Positions 10,690 to 22,870 of a DNA stretch of 64,000 nucleotides are shown here, piece after piece. Position 1 is the stretch's first letter; the number at the start of each line of letters is the position of its first letter. Made by a program: the position numbers and the translations under genes. The notes beneath the pieces are model-generated. The model saw nothing but the letters and a program-made list of their open reading frames with translations. It had not been told where the DNA came from and searched no databases. This stretch comes from Metallyticus violacea (Eukaryota > Arthropoda > Insecta > Mantodea > Metallyticidae), in NCBI GenBank assembly GCA_030762175.1, contig CM060833.1, forward strand, positions 4,430,001 to 4,494,000, written 5' to 3'.

Positions 10690-12125
10690 CCCCCTTTTTT
10701 TAGCAAATTCCGAAGGAATGTAATTATTGCGATTTTACTCATGAAAATATTTTTGAAAAATTTCTTCAAATTACCATCGACCTTATTAACTAGGTACCAA
10801 AATTGGCAATGAAAAATGAATATATATGACATATCTCTGCTAATGCTCTGGCGGACTAAACGTTTTCCTCAACTGAACTCGGCATATGACGATCGATTAA
10901 CAAACTATTTATCGCGTTCATTAACCAACAAAATTGGACCATTGGAGATGGGGGTTAATCGAAAGCAAACGTTTAAAAATCACTCTAGCGGCCGCAATTT
11001 TTGTTCTCATCTCAAGAAACTCGGTATATGGATCTGAAATAAAATAAGGAAAAACGACATTTGAAAATCACGAAATCAGACTATTATGAGTAGGGGTTTA
11101 CCGGAAACCCAAAATTTAAAAATACCTCTAGAGGCACCAATGATATTGTTTTGCAACAAAACTCGGCATATGTCATTGAAATAAAATAAAAAAAATTGTT
11201 TCTAAAAATCTGCTAAATCGGACAATCAATAGTGAATTTTATTAGAAATCCAAAATTCAAAAATCAGTCTAGCGGTCGTATTTTTTGTTTTTTCTCAAGG
11301 AAACTCGATATATGCCACTGATACAAAGCAATAAAAAGTTTCTCAAAACAAGTGAAATCAGATTATTAGGAGAGGGGATTACCTGAAACCTAAAATTTAA
11401 AAATTGGTCTAGCGACACCAATATTTGTTTTTTCGAAAAAAAAAACTAGGTGCATAATATTTAAATAAAATAAGAATATTTCCCTAATTTTTCTGAAAAT
11501 TAAGGAAATCTGAGCATTAGGAGCAGGGGTATGCCTGAAAACCGAAATTTAAAAAAACGCTTTATCATTTAATTTTTTCAATTGTTAAAAAAAAAGAGGA
11601 AGATGAATTAATTCATAATTTCATTTATAACGATGCATGTGTTTTATTTTTGACAAAATCACTGTCGTGAAGATAACAGATGTGATATATTAATATATTA
11701 CTCATCGTATACCAAGTCGGTATCCAAAAAGGCAACAAACTTTTGGTATGACCGTACTCGATATCCCAAAAATAGCACTAATAAACTCTCCGGCAATTGT
11801 ACGTTTTCTGTTGTTAATCCTAGACTGTTATTGGCTGAAGTTTAGATATTATTGGTGCGGTAAGAGAAACCTTTATCGCTATATTATCAAAGGCTGTGCA
11901 AAAAAAAAAAAAAATGACGAGTAATTAACTGGCTTGGCCCGTCCTTTATGTGAGAAGGGAAATGGCGAGAGGTAATGTTTTGAATTGTGGGCTCCTGGCA
12001 GGAGGCACTGTTTCCTCCCAATTTCTGTAAACTCAATATGTAACTTCTCTGCTCTAGCGCTCTGCATTCACCTTGCTAGATGTTCGCTTAGTTTGCACAG
12101 CTCTGGCTTGACAGACTTTTTCTCT
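10690..12125 (+). repeat. MSR copy C (type-2 arm)
   Basis: The left end (AAATTCCGAAGGAATGTAAT to CTAACTAGGTACC-like) lies at about 10705-10800. About four minisatellite units follow, starting near 10981 (CACTCTAGCGGCCGCAATTT), 11126, 11265 and 11407. The arm differs from type 1: after ATATTAATATATTA at about 11690-11703 comes a module of about 350 bp, ending at the AGCGCTC junction (12056-12062). The terminus GTTCGCTTAGTTTGCACAGC is at about 12085. The same module occurs inverted at about 35885-36235. The A-run at 11901-11914 falls inside it. Confidence 0.75.
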
Positions 12126-12651
12126 TTTGAACTGCCTTTCTCTCTCTTCATGTTATCTCTTTATTGCGTATTTCTATACCTTGCTTTCAAAGTTAAGAAG
12201 GAAGTAAAGAAATGAAGTTATTTAGGTTTAGGGTATCTCGTTTTGGGATATCTGCCCAAATCTCAACTTCAGGCAGATGAAAGTTCGCTTAAGACTTGGA
12301 AGTTAGGCGATATCTTCAACGGAGATTAGAGCCATATTAAGGGGCTTCACATTCCTCCGCCCCAGGATGTGCGGTTTCCTAAAACCATCTGCCGTTCTGC
12401 CTCGTGGTACCGGAAGAGTATCTCCAGATAGGTATCGTTAGCACTGATGCGGGGACTTTGGTTGAAATATATTCTAGATCTCAGATATTTAACAGTGTAC
12501 TTGCTTTAGTCACCGTACTACTTTCATTCCTAAAATGTATTTACTTTGTATAATGTCAGCACATACAGATTTACTAAACGCTCGTCCATTAATTACAACT
12601 TATGTCGGGCGGAACCTACCAGCGCCAGTCAAAAAGTAATATTTTTCCCTC
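12126..12651. other. intergenic stretch, no gene seen
   Basis: It includes a slightly GC-richer patch at about 12330-12440 without a coding frame. No repeat partner was found here. Confidence 0.45.
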
Positions 12652-12879
12652 TCGGACACTGATGATACATGAGATGAAATGATAAATTAGGAAAGGATAT
12701 TTTTAAGGAAAGAAACGTTCCAGGCCTAAGTTTAGGGTACCTCCCCGGCATTTGCCAGTTATGAGGACTGAGGAAAACCTGGAAAAACCTCGGTCAGGGA
12801 GGATGGTTCTGGCGGGATTCGAACCCCAGACCCCCCGCTCATGAGTCCGCGCCTTAACGACCTCGACCACCCGTGGCGG
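12652..12879 (-). mobile_element. SINE-B copy 3
   Basis: Head intact up to CGACCACCCGTGGCGG, with a perfect GGGATTCGAACCCC B-box region on the plus strand. The last 40 or so bases of the 3' end are missing. Confidence 0.88.
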
Positions 12880-13084
12880 TCGAACACTTCGGTGTTTGTC
12901 TTCTTCGACTTCTTTTAACAAAAACTATTACTGAGGTAGGGATCTATGCGTCATTCATAATGAGATTTCTTTATGTGTTTATTTCTTCTTATTTTATTTC
13001 TTTTCTTTTATTCTATTTTATTCATTTATATGTTTTGTCTTATTTTACCGTTGAATCTATGTGTTATATAGTTTTTTTTATTCG

Positions 13085-13349
13085 GTTTATTTACGGGCGC
13101 TCTTTAACTTCTCAGGTCACCACCGGCCCATTCAACTCAGGGCGTGAAACGGCCGACAAATTTTGCTCAGAGGCCTCTTCTTTCAAGCTTGAGGTTCTTT
13201 TTCGTGCCATAAATGTACGACACGGAACCCACGGCTTTACTTCCCCTCCGAAGGAAGCCATACTTAGGATTTTTACGCCCGGAAAAAATCTATCGATCCT
13301 GGCGGGGTTCGAACCCGCGATATTGGGTTTAAAAGCATGTATGACTACC
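13085..13349 (-). mobile_element. SINE-A copy 3
   Basis: The 3' end GGTTTATTTACGGGCGCTC and the body are well preserved and the B box is perfect (GGGGTTCGAACCC). The 5' head breaks off in the anticodon arm after TTTAAAAGCATGTATGACTA, so the A box is gone. Confidence 0.88.
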
Positions 13350-14602
13350 TGTTTTTTTTTAAATATCTGTTCTACTATTTGTACTTAATCAAGCAAATGT
13401 AGCGCATCATGACCTGCTGTAGTTATTTTGTATTGTATTGGTGCCGTATAATAAATAAAGCAACAGATTACTATTTAATTATATACTGTTTTAAAAATCA
13501 GACATTATAGTACTGCGGCGCTTCGAGGAATGGCGCATGTGTCTTACTAAAGGTGAATGTGGTTCTAAGATGAAAGCATGGATACCAACGTCATTCTGCG
13601 GTGCCCATGCAAAGCACGATTAGCATTAAACGCAATACCGCGGAAACAAAGGAACAGGGGATGTACTACCATCTAGCTTCGTGGCGTTTGTGCTTTGCAT
13701 GCAAACGGCAACAATAGTGTACGGGTACAGCTAATAGATGGCGCTGATGATGCTAGTGTGGTAGGAATGTTATAGCAGGCTATGCATTCTAAGTAGAGGG
13801 GGGGGGGGGCTCTGCAAGGAAAAGGTTTGACATATCAACAGCCCGTACGTTTTTACACGAAGTAACAACTGAAAACATAGCCGATACCTGTAGGGTATGC
13901 AAACAAGAGCGGCACGATATCGCGTAGCCTACTGTTTTTCTTACTGCACTATTCACATATTTTCTTTCAGAATTGCCAATTGTGTATTACTTAATAACAG
14001 TACAAGTGGAGTATCACCGTTTAAATTTATATATCTGTCATACCCTTATAAATAGAATTTTGACTCGTGTATCTTCAACTATGTCAGAAGAACAGAAAAA
14101 ATATTTCAATAAAAATAAAATTGTATAATTTTTCCATTCTTCAGTTAATTCTGTGTTATTTACATTCGTAGCATGCTGATAAGGCAGTTTTAATTAAAAA
14201 AATCCAATCACATTAAAACTGCTAAGTTGAAATTTTTCTATGCAAAATCGAAAATTAACATGAAATAATCTCCAATTCTTGGGATCTTTAGGAAAAGTAA
14301 AGTTTAAAAAAAATAATAATAATAAATAAATAATAAATAAATTATTTATGAATGAATGAAAAAACTACAAACCAGGATGTGTCGCTTTATAAGTTCTACA
14401 TCTACTTGCAGAAAAATGTACTTATTTAGGCACCACATTAAAATCACCTAAAACCAACTACCTTTACAAATATTTTTGAAACGAAAGATCTTCTAGCCCT
14501 CGAACTTTGAACCAATGGAAAGAGTTTTTACTAATCTATCCAAATCTGCATCAATTGCACCTACTACGTACCTAATTTTTTTAAAAAAAAATTCTAAAAA
14601 TA
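13350..14602. other. intergenic stretch with a 12-G run and a short inverted repeat
   Basis: It holds a G-run at about 13798-13809 and a 12-base inverted repeat (CATGCAAAGCAC at 13606, GTGCTTTGCATG at 13690). The end is very AT-rich, including AAT-rich sequence near 14313-14345. No gene is recognised. Confidence 0.5.
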
Positions 14603-14604
14603 TG

Positions 14605-14606
<2 letters not shown>

Positions 14607-14648
<42 letters not shown>
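14607..14648. repeat. (CA)n microsatellite
   Basis: About 21 CA units, placed just upstream of the mariner M2 end. Confidence 0.97.
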
Positions 14649-14652
<4 letters not shown>

Positions 14653-14671
14653 GTTATAAGCTAACAATATA

Positions 14672-15910
14672 GGGTCATACTAAAAGTCGTTAGCAGCCCA
14701 TTGTAAAAATTCAAATTCCAACAATGTAACAAAACATATTGCAGGATAGTAATCTACAGACCTTAAACCACATGTTGTCATATTGTGACGTCATTAGCTT
14801 CTATCACGTAATCACAGGCAATATTTCCAAAATGGTGCACATTAACGTTTAGTTACGACAGCGTTGTAATTGAATTATTTGTTAAAGAGCAAAAATCTGC
14901 TGCTGAAATTCACCTCAGACTTCAACGTGCCTATGGAGATGTCTGTATGTGAGCTGGCAGTGTTAGGATATGGGGAAACATTTCAAAGATGGGAAAACGA
15001 GTATCGAAGATGAGCCTCATAGCGATCGCCCGCGAACTGCAACAAGGAAAGAGCTGATGAGCTCATTAGAGAAGAGAGGCGTATCGCTGTGGATGAAGTC
15101 GCTGCAAAACTTGCAATAGGACATGGTGCAGTGCAAGAAATGATAAAAAGCTTTGGTTATCGAAAAGTTTGTGCCCGTTAGGTCCTACGTTTCTTGACCG
15201 AAGACTTCAGAGAATAATCATCAGCCAAAACCATCCTCAGAGATTTCAAAGTGAAGGTGATGATTTTTTGACGAGTATTGTGAGAGGCGATGAAAGCGGT
15301 TCCATCATTAGGAGCCTGAAACAAAACGCCAGAGTATGGAATGGCACCATTTGGATTCGCCATCGAAGAAGAAAGCGAAGACAGTGCGATCTGCTGGGAA
15401 AGGTTATGGGTAGCGTCTTCTGGGATGCACAGGGTTGCATTCTGATTGCTTTTCTTGAACCTGGACAAATCATAAATGCTGTCCGCTTTATTCATACACT
15501 TTGGAAGCTCCGTCGTGCATTGCGCGATAAGCGCCCTGGAAAGAAGATCATTCTGCAACAGGATAATGCGCGTCCTCACACTGCCCGTGTCACAATGGAG
15601 AAGATCAGAACATTTGAGTTGGAAACTCTTCCACATCCTCCCTATGTCCCGACTTGCCCCCCCCCCCCCCGACTACCATCTTTTTGGTTCTATTAAGGAA
15701 CAGGTGCGAGGTCAACACTACGAGAAGGTGGAGGATATTCGGAAAGCAGGACGTACAGCTATGACGGAGTTCTATCGTAAGGGTATTTTCAAACTTGCAG
15801 AACCATGGGGAAATGTGTGCAAAGAAATTGTGTGTACGTTGGAAATTGAGACAAAATAAATAAATATTAAGAGGTTTAAAAATTGTTGATCACTATTTTC
15901 AGGATGACTG
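14672..15910 (+). mobile_element. mariner (DD34D) element M2, dead transposase
   Basis: The ends GGGTCATACTAAAAGTCG (14672) and the complement of GTCATCCTGAAAATAGTG (about 15910) are degenerate inverted repeats; the 5' one follows a TA. The first helix-turn-helix begins near 14880 (EQKSAAEIHLRLQRAYGDV) and is broken by a stop. At 15169-15696 a long frame has a GDES block, a serine/arginine-rich middle and ILQQDNARPHTARV. A C-run at about 15656-15670 lies exactly where SPDLAP-type sequence should be and shifts the frame. The C-terminus continues in another frame as DYHLFGSIKEQVRGQHYEKV. Spacing of the last two Asp is about 34 if the C-run is allowed for. Confidence 0.85.
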
Positions 15911-15944
15911 CAGTGTATATATATTTGTTTGTTTGTGTATGTGT

Positions 15945-17564
15945 GTGTGTGTTCTTTCTCTAACGGTCGCAATTTTTATTTTTCTCGACGAAACTCTGCA
16001 CACAACAACCAATTAACAAACGATTCGTCAAGTTCGTTAACGAGCAAAATTGAATAATTGGGAGTGGGGGCTAATCTAAACCGGAAAAAAAAAAAATAAA
16101 TAAAAAAAAAAAATAATCTCTAGCTTCCGCGATCGGGTTATTCGGAATGGGGATATACCTGAAAAGGATTAAAGCGAAATTTTACAATTTCTCTTGTGGC
16201 TGCAATTTTAAACGTTTTGAAAGCAAACTCGATATATGCCATTAAAATAAAATAAGTAATATAGTTTCTGAAAATCAGTGAAACTGGACTATTAGCAGGG
16301 GAGGGGTTAACGAAAAATTTAAAAATCCCTCTAGCGGCATTAACATTTGTTTTTTCGCAACGCAATTCCGCATATACCTTTTAAATAAAACGAGAAAAAT
16401 AATTTCTGAAAAGCAGGGAGTTACTTGAAACCCAAAATTTCAAAATCGCTCTAGCAGCAACTGTAATTGTTTTTTTACAACAAAACTTGGCATATACCAT
16501 TTAAATCACAAGAAAAATGTTTTTTAAAAATTATCAAATTACTGGGATGGGGTATACCTGATAACTTTTGGAGGTTAAGCTCAAATTTAAAAATCGCTCT
16601 AACAGTCGCAATTTTATTATTTTTTCACAAGGAACGTGAAAACATATGTCATTGATATAAAACGAGACATATAGTTTCTGAAAATCAGTGAATTTGGGCT
16701 ATTAGCACGAGCAGTTTACCCCAAATTTATTATATTTATTAATGCATATTTTTTCGCTACAAAACTCCCTATATGGCATTTAAATAGAATAAGAAAAATA
16801 GCTGAAACTGGGGGAAATCAGGCTCTTAAACTAACGGGGGGGGGGGGGGTTACCTGAAAACCAAAATTTAAATATCGCTCTATCGGCACCATCACACCAT
16901 CATTTCTTTCTTTACAACAAAATTCAATATATACCATTTATATAAATAAGGAAAATAGTGTCTGAAAATTAGAGGTATTGGGCTATATGGAGTAGGGGTA
17001 TACTAAAAAACCGAAATTTAAAAAGCGCTCTTTCGTTTAATTTGCCCTCCATGGTTTTAAAATAAAATGACTAATTAATTAATCATATAAACTGTATTTA
17101 TAACGTTACATATGCTTTATATTTAACAAAAGTATCATAGTGAATATAACAAATGTGAAATATTAATCAAATACGTGTATGAGAATTATATTTGTATGTA
17201 AGAGCGTTCTGTAATAACCTTCAGAAAACGTTTACGTTACATGTTAATAACATTTAAATTAAATTTCAAAGCCACTGAAAATAGATGCAACTTTCGACTG
17301 TTTTTATTTGCTTAGTAAATTGCAATTGTTTTTAAATAGTAACATGCTTTTGTTTTATTGAAACATATGAACATCATCTTAAATACACAATGTAACTCGA
17401 AACTTTCTGTTATTTCTCTATTTTAGTGAACGTAAAGATGATATCAAGGACTCAGTTCATAAACATGGTTATATTTAAAAATGTTTAAAAATACACAGTA
17501 TAGCTTTGTCTATCAATGGTCATATATTTCATTTAATTATTAGTATACCATTTATCTTAGTAGT

Positions 17565-17605
<41 letters not shown>

Positions 17606-17800
17606 TCTGAAAATGTGTTTTTTTTTATTCTTATAGATTAGAATAATTCTATTTTTGTTCCCACACAGTAATGCCATAACTTATTTCATTTCATTAATTA
17701 ATAAGGCCATTATTTGGATTTTATATTCTTTTTATTTAAAGTTATTCAACTGGTGAGGAATTCGCTTAGTTTACGCAATTCCTGCTTGATGGGCTTATGT
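15945..17800 (+). repeat. MSR copy D (longest minisatellite, type-1 arm)
   Basis: A GT-rich microsatellite (15928-15952) leads into about eight degenerate units. Their starts lie near 15956, 16112, 16330, 16449, 16598, 16730, 16875 and 17024, a spacing of roughly 120-150 bases. Units share CTCTAGCGGC, a CAACAAAACT box, ATACCATTTAAAT, TTTCTGAAAATCAG, GGGGTTTACC and AAAATTTAAAAATC. The type-1 arm (17050-17750) carries a (TAA)n at 17566-17604. The terminus GGAATTCGCTTAGTTTACGC is near 17757. The left end is missing, apparently cut by the neighbouring mariner insertion. Confidence 0.85.
17566..17604. repeat. (TAA)n microsatellite
   Basis: About 13 TAA units inside the MSR type-1 arm. The equivalent place in the 28370-30125 copy has a short imperfect AATAATAAT tract near 29906. 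Confidence 0.95.
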
Positions 17801-17979
17801 ATGCTCGCTTGGTATGTGAGTCAATTACTAAACTTGCAATAATTTAAACACATTTTATGCGGCCCCTTTTGCTAAATGGGTAATATTTTGGCAGTTTGTA
17901 CTTTGCTTGTTTTACATGTTTATTTTTATATTTGTGTTTGTTTTATAAGTGCGACACTTCGGAATAACATGTGTCTTGA

Positions 17980-18075
17980 AACTTGACCAAACCAATGGTA
18001 GCTCACACGCAACGCAATAGTCACGTCACATCGGTGAATCCCCGCCTTATACGGTCGTAGCCGTTCCCTCGTGAC
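17980..18075 (+). promoter_or_regulatory. candidate promoter with CCAAT and CRE-like motifs
   Basis: Just upstream of a possible first exon there is a CCAAT box (17992-17996) and TCACGTCA (18021-18028), one base from a CRE (TGACGTCA). The segment is visibly richer in CG dinucleotides than its surroundings and has no TATA box. These motifs are short and can occur by chance; the call rests on their position. Confidence 0.3.
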
Positions 18076-18136
18076 ATGAAGATGGCTGTTAATGAGTTGT
18101 CGGAATTGAGTTCGGGTTTGATGGTTACACTTACAG
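18076..18136 (+). CDS. candidate first coding exon, unknown protein
   Basis: An ATG at 18076, with a second in-frame ATG at 18082 in good context (GAAGATGGCT), opens 20 codons (MKMAVNELSELSSGLMVTLT). They end one base into a codon at a strong donor, ACAG|GTAATA (18137). Nothing around it is repetitive, and upstream there are promoter-type motifs. I do not recognise the peptide. No second exon was found; a SINE-A lies 360 bases downstream in the presumed intron. It could equally be a chance frame. Confidence 0.35.
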
Positions 18137-18140
18137 GTAA

Positions 18141-18496
18141 TACGAAATTTAGTTTAACGTCTATTGTTTTAGTATCTACTGAGGTTTATAGAAATTGTAA
18201 CCTACTAATTTACACAAAGAAAGGCATTTGATATTCTACTGTTGTAGAGCGTGTGAGAAAACAATGGTGACAAGCGTTTTCTATGCTTCAACATTTGAAT
18301 ACCTATAAACACAAAGATAATATTAAACTTAAATCCTGGAACAACGCCTCTTCAAAAATTTATTAGGTGAATTTTCGAATTGTAAATTTTCATTGTTTTC
18401 CTTTGATATGTGCGAAGCATTTTTAGTGCCAGACATTCCATTGTGGAAAATCCCCAAACCCACCCTCCGAAATTTCATTGATTTGTTGTTGACTTG
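18141..18496. other. presumed intron or intergenic
   Basis: AT-rich with no repeat partner in the window and no coding frame of note. Confidence 0.35.
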
Positions 18497-18774
18497 TTTT
18501 ATTTGCGGACGCTCTTTAACATCTCAGGTCATCAGCGTCCCATTCGAATCAGGGCGTAAAACGGCCGATAAATTTTGCTCAGAGACCTCTTCTTTCCGGC
18601 TTGAGGTTCTTTTACGTGCCGTAAATGTACGACACGGGACCCACGGCTTTACTTCCCTTCCGAAGAAAGTCATACTTGGGATTTTTACACCGGAAAAAAA
18701 TCCATCGGTCCTGGCCGGGTTTGAACTCGCAATCTTGGGTTTAGAAGGCAAGTATGGTTACCACTACGACACCC
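18497..18774 (-). mobile_element. SINE-A copy 4
   Basis: Almost full length. The B box has one change (GAGTTCAAACCC on the minus strand). The extreme 5' end (CCACCAGGACCGAC on the plus strand) is replaced by GACACCCA, so the first bases are lost. Confidence 0.88.
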
Positions 18775-20390
18775 AATTGTGTGTGGGTGTCAATCAGCGA
18801 AACACAGGACCAAGAACGACGGGTTATTACAAATTTTATAGTTGGATTTCTGCATTAGAATGAATCAACCACTCCATTTCTCCTTGCGAAAGAATAACTT
18901 GAAGCTACAAATAGCTGCTCTGTTTCCAACTTTTTTGTCGACTCCATGGGCTAGCTTGGCCAGATGGTTTTCAGTACGAACGTGTGTTACTCTTTGTGAC
19001 CGGTGCTGCGAGCTACGATACATGTTCAAAGTTGGCAACGCTCTGAAAGTTATATTTCCAAACATGACACATTTGACTGTCTTGCCCATGTGTTACATCG
19101 GGTTGCAGAGCAATTCGCTTGTAGATAAGCTGATAAGAAATTATTTGTCAAGGTCCCTATAGAAAACAAGCATTTCAAACAGCAACATTTACACCAGAAC
19201 CAGTTTTAAAGCGCTGGGGACACCGAACATTTGGAAACAGGAATATAGTGAATAAATTTTATCCAAATTATTGTTCATCAGTAAATAAATATATGTGTTA
19301 ATGAACACAGAAGTAGAAACTAACCTTTCTTATATATCTTATCTTTCTTTCGCTATTACTTCTTCGGAAACTAACAGCATTACTTAATGTACTTCAAAAC
19401 CACTGTCTGTAAATGAAATTCGGTTCCTGGAAGTGTTGGCAATGTAGTGAAGGGAAAAGTATATAGTATTCCTATTGTCAAATGTGTGAAATTGAAGACC
19501 TCTTCGCAGGGAATCATTCCGAACTGCCTCTTACTAAAACAGATCAGATGCAGCACCTGTGGGCGGAGTGAGAGTGTGGAGAACTAAAAATGTGAGAAAC
19601 ATTATATTTTTTTTCTGCTTTTAAGGAAACTATATCCTAATTTTTCAATATTGAGAGATAAAATTAGAAGAATAAATAATTCACATGCTTTCCACACTCT
19701 TTTTATTCATGAGAGATTACATAAAATTGCTTTAAGTTTTTATTTTATGTTAATATGCTGTTTTAATAGGCACATTATGGAAGTTTTCAGTGCATAAATG
19801 CATACATATTAAAGGAATTATCAGAGCATATAATTCATGTCTCTACTCATTAAGGAAAATGCAATGCACTTCCTCGATTGTTTCGTAAACAGTACGTGTC
19901 TATTCGCTTTTTGTCTATAATTTAGGGAAATTATCAACAGTGTGTTGCAGGTTATCTTGAAATTCCCAGCCCTTGTCATGTGAAACTTTTAAAGAGGTTG
20001 TCTGCCTCATTAAACTGTTAGGTAGAGGAAAAGGTGCTGATATAGCACCCACTTTTGTTTCTGGCTCTTTGAGGATAACTCTACTCGCTATATTTTCAAA
20101 ACAACATTAGTAGATAGAGAGTATATTTTTGCATCGTGTATAATCATGTATATATTTTATTTATAAAATATTTGAAACTTTTTTCAGGACTAAATGTATT
20201 GGAAATATGGCCCTCCAATGTATTAAGTACAATTGCTGAGAAGGAGAAAGGAAGCCTAAACTGAACCAGATAAACTATATTTCTGTGTTTTTCTAATGCA
20301 CAGATTTATCTAAAAGATGAAAAACAGCCTTCAGGAGGAAGTCTATAGACTAATTTCACTATAATTTACTGTAATCGCAAATATATCACA
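18775..20390. other. intergenic stretch, no gene recognised
   Basis: A 106-codon plus frame (18842-19162) and a 74-codon minus frame overlap. Both are somewhat Cys-rich, but I recognise no domain in either. The remaining 1.2 kb is AT-rich and single copy within the window. Confidence 0.45.
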
Positions 20391-21110
20391 TCAAACATAG
20401 GCATATGACATCACCATGTTCTCGGTTGTTTTTCCACAAATGTTCCATTGCCTTCCTCGTTTGGCAACTGTTCTCGACCTAAAAGCTGTCAGTAACGATG
20501 CACACATGATCATCAGACGCGTCAGATTGTCATATTTGTCATAAAACGTTCTTTTCTTCCCTTCTGTTGCATTTTTCGCCTTATTTTGTGTATCACGAAA
20601 TGATGTTTGAGCAGGTCTATCTGTCTTGGCCCTGCGTTTCTTCTCCCTCTTTGCCAAATTCCTTTTCCATGGGGAGGCTGTAATAAGGTCTGCTGCAAAT
20701 GCCTTCCGACCAAGGTTTGAGGTTTTCTTTGACTGAGGAACAGGAGAAACATGCCCGTTTAACACCTGAAGTGGAAGGCACACAAGACTGACCTCAGCAG
20801 GTGTCTCATTTCTTCAGAAAGTTGAAGAGCGTCTTTTCTAGTGAAACTATAATAAGCAGATACTTGACGAGTTCTTCTTCTACCCCAGGTCTTCCTACCT
20901 AACTTCTTACATACTACATTCTCTGGAGATGTCTCCGTTTCAGCAGCCAAACGCCTTGAAGCAGTCTTAAGAACTGAAAACTTCCGAACCGCTTTTTTAA
21001 ATCCCATTCTTTTGCCCCTGACGGTCTTAACAACTTTAAGCATTGCTTCTGGATCCCACTGTTTTCTTTTCTTATATTACGGGGGGGGGGGGGGTTCAAT
21101 CTGCTTTCTA
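20391..21110 (-). pseudogene. pogo/Tigger-like transposase remnant lacking the DDE core
   Basis: Minus strand. From about 21075 a helix-turn-helix of the psq/CENP-B type reads KQWDPEAMLKVVKTVRGKRM and continues FKKAVRKFSVLKTASRRL to about 20930. Next is a piece resembling GRKT..EELVKYLLQ and TRKD. From about 20770 the typical Lys/Arg-rich C-terminal linker follows (VSPVPQSKKTSNLGRKAF, then ITASPWKRNL). At least two frameshifts occur and the DDE domain of some 250 residues is absent. A C-run on this strand (14 bases, 21081-21094) sits at the N-terminus. These elements are cut-and-paste DNA transposons. Confidence 0.7.
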
Positions 21111-22005
21111 TAATTTCATCACTTGACATTTAAAAGAGCTACATGTAATATGCACCCCAAATATGGAGGGCTGTCACATTTCTATCACCGCCATGTTATA
21201 CAATAACCTAAGAGAAACACATTTTCTACCAGCTATGCAGGGTTTATTAATTACTAGTTTCTGGAAGCACAGGATGCTCAGTAGGAAACAAACCATGACA
21301 TAATACGCAGTTTTTTACCCACCAACAATAACTTTAATATTCCTTAAAACAAAACGTGAAATGTGTCTACAACTCTTGCAGGAAGAGTCCAGCAGCACGA
21401 CTGGTGTGTAAACGGTCACGATAAGAATAGTTTGAAGGAGCATTCACTAGATGTCAGTATAATACAAGGCCAAAAAGCAGGTGTGCCACATTACCACCAC
21501 TTCCCCTACTAGATTACAAATGTACCGCCTATTGCTGATAACGGCCTTATGTGCACTTTTGCGTTTATGTTTTGTTTCCGAATTACAGTGAAACGTTCCT
21601 GTCTTTGTATGTCATAGAGAACAAGCTTCAAGCTTCCCTCATGCAGGACGGCAGAATGTCGGAATTATTTGTACCAGGTCGGGCATTAAAATGGTGTCAG
21701 ATTTGTTCCGCTGCGACAACTTCTTACCTACACTCATTACTTTCCAAACCGTTCTAGTGCATATATCGGTTGCTATTTATTATTAGGAAAATAGAATTAA
21801 AACTAAAATTAGTGATTATTTCTCGCGCTAAAATTTAACTTTACAATATTTTGTTAACTAAATGCACATTTAGTACTATTTTCATTGTTCTCATTTCTAG
21901 CATGAGAGGTGTGCCAGTTGAGACATGTTCAGTTCCGCTTTCGGGGGCGACATGCGACGAATAATAAACTGCCCAGAAATTCTGCTTTCATGTTAACAAA
22001 TCTTC
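21111..22005. other. intergenic stretch, no gene recognised
   Basis: AT-rich; a 68-codon frame at 21551-21757 has no known domain. The 5' end of the next mariner probably lies in the last 100 bases. Confidence 0.45.
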
Positions 22006-22870
22006 AGCTGAGCCCTACGTAATGTTACAAAAGGCCTATGGAGAGATTCATTTTCCCAATAACACAGCTCGAAATCATTAAAGAATGCAGGCAATCAATT
22101 TCAAAGGAAAATTTTGTTTCTCATGTATGTGCCCTAACGGAAGAAAACACTATCGCCGCTGCTGTCATTGAGAGAGAAAACAGCCGAATAACATTTAAAA
22201 CGCTGTGAATATTTCTGAGAATGAGACGATTTGTGCATGGTGGTTGCAAGACTGTTGATTCCGGAACAGAAGGAGGTTCGCCTGCAGGTTTTCATGCAGT
22301 TGAAGATGATGTTATAGGAAAATGCGCAGCTTCTTTCAAAAGTAATCGCTGCTGATGAAACTTGCTTTCAACATTTCGATCCTGAGGGCAAATGCAAAGC
22401 TCTGTGTGGAAACCTCCATCATCACTAGCATAAAGGTGCTGCTGTGAAAGTTATGGCCAATTCATTTTTTCCAAATTCAAGGAATTGTTTACAAGCGTGT
22501 CGTATTTGCACGCACAACTGTAACTGGACAAGTCTACAGAGATGTCCCGAAAACTCTGCAAGACCACATTACCCTGCATTAAACCGGATGCTGCATCACG
22601 ATAATGCACGTCCGCATATCGCAAATGTTGTTGCTGAATATCTCACAAAAATCAACGTGAAACGTATTCTTCACCATCCCTAGAGTCTAGATTTAGTCCC
22701 GTGCGACTTTTTCCCAAATTGAACGAAGAAACATCTTTTGGGAGGCATATCAGAAACAGAGATGAAGGCTGCGGAGGTGATTCTGAAGGACTTGTCAATA
22801 AATGGTTTCCAGCACGTCTTTGAAGATTGGCTAGAACTCCAATGGGGGACACTTTGAGAAACAGCGTCAA
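22006..22870 (+). pseudogene. mariner (DD34D) transposase remnant
   Basis: The pieces appear in the expected order: EPYVMLQKAYGE near 22010, LLIPEQKEVRLQVFMQLK near 22250-22310, SKVIAADETCFQHFDPEG near 22335-22395 (first catalytic Asp), LHHDNARPHIANVVAEYL near 22590-22645 (second Asp), and LDLVPCDFFPN near 22688-22720 (third Asp). The spacing from the second to the third Asp is 34. The tail KKHLLGG..ETEMKAAEVIL runs to about 22858. All three Asp survive but there are many stops and shifts. Confidence 0.85.

Noticed and set aside
15178..15636. 152-codon minus-strand frame
   Set aside because: It is the antisense shadow of the mariner M2 transposase, whose plus-strand motifs are clear.
15945..17050. 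CRISPR array, because of regularly spaced repeats
   Set aside because: The whole 120-150-base unit is repetitive with no unique spacers, there are no cas genes, and the genome is eukaryotic. It is a minisatellite.
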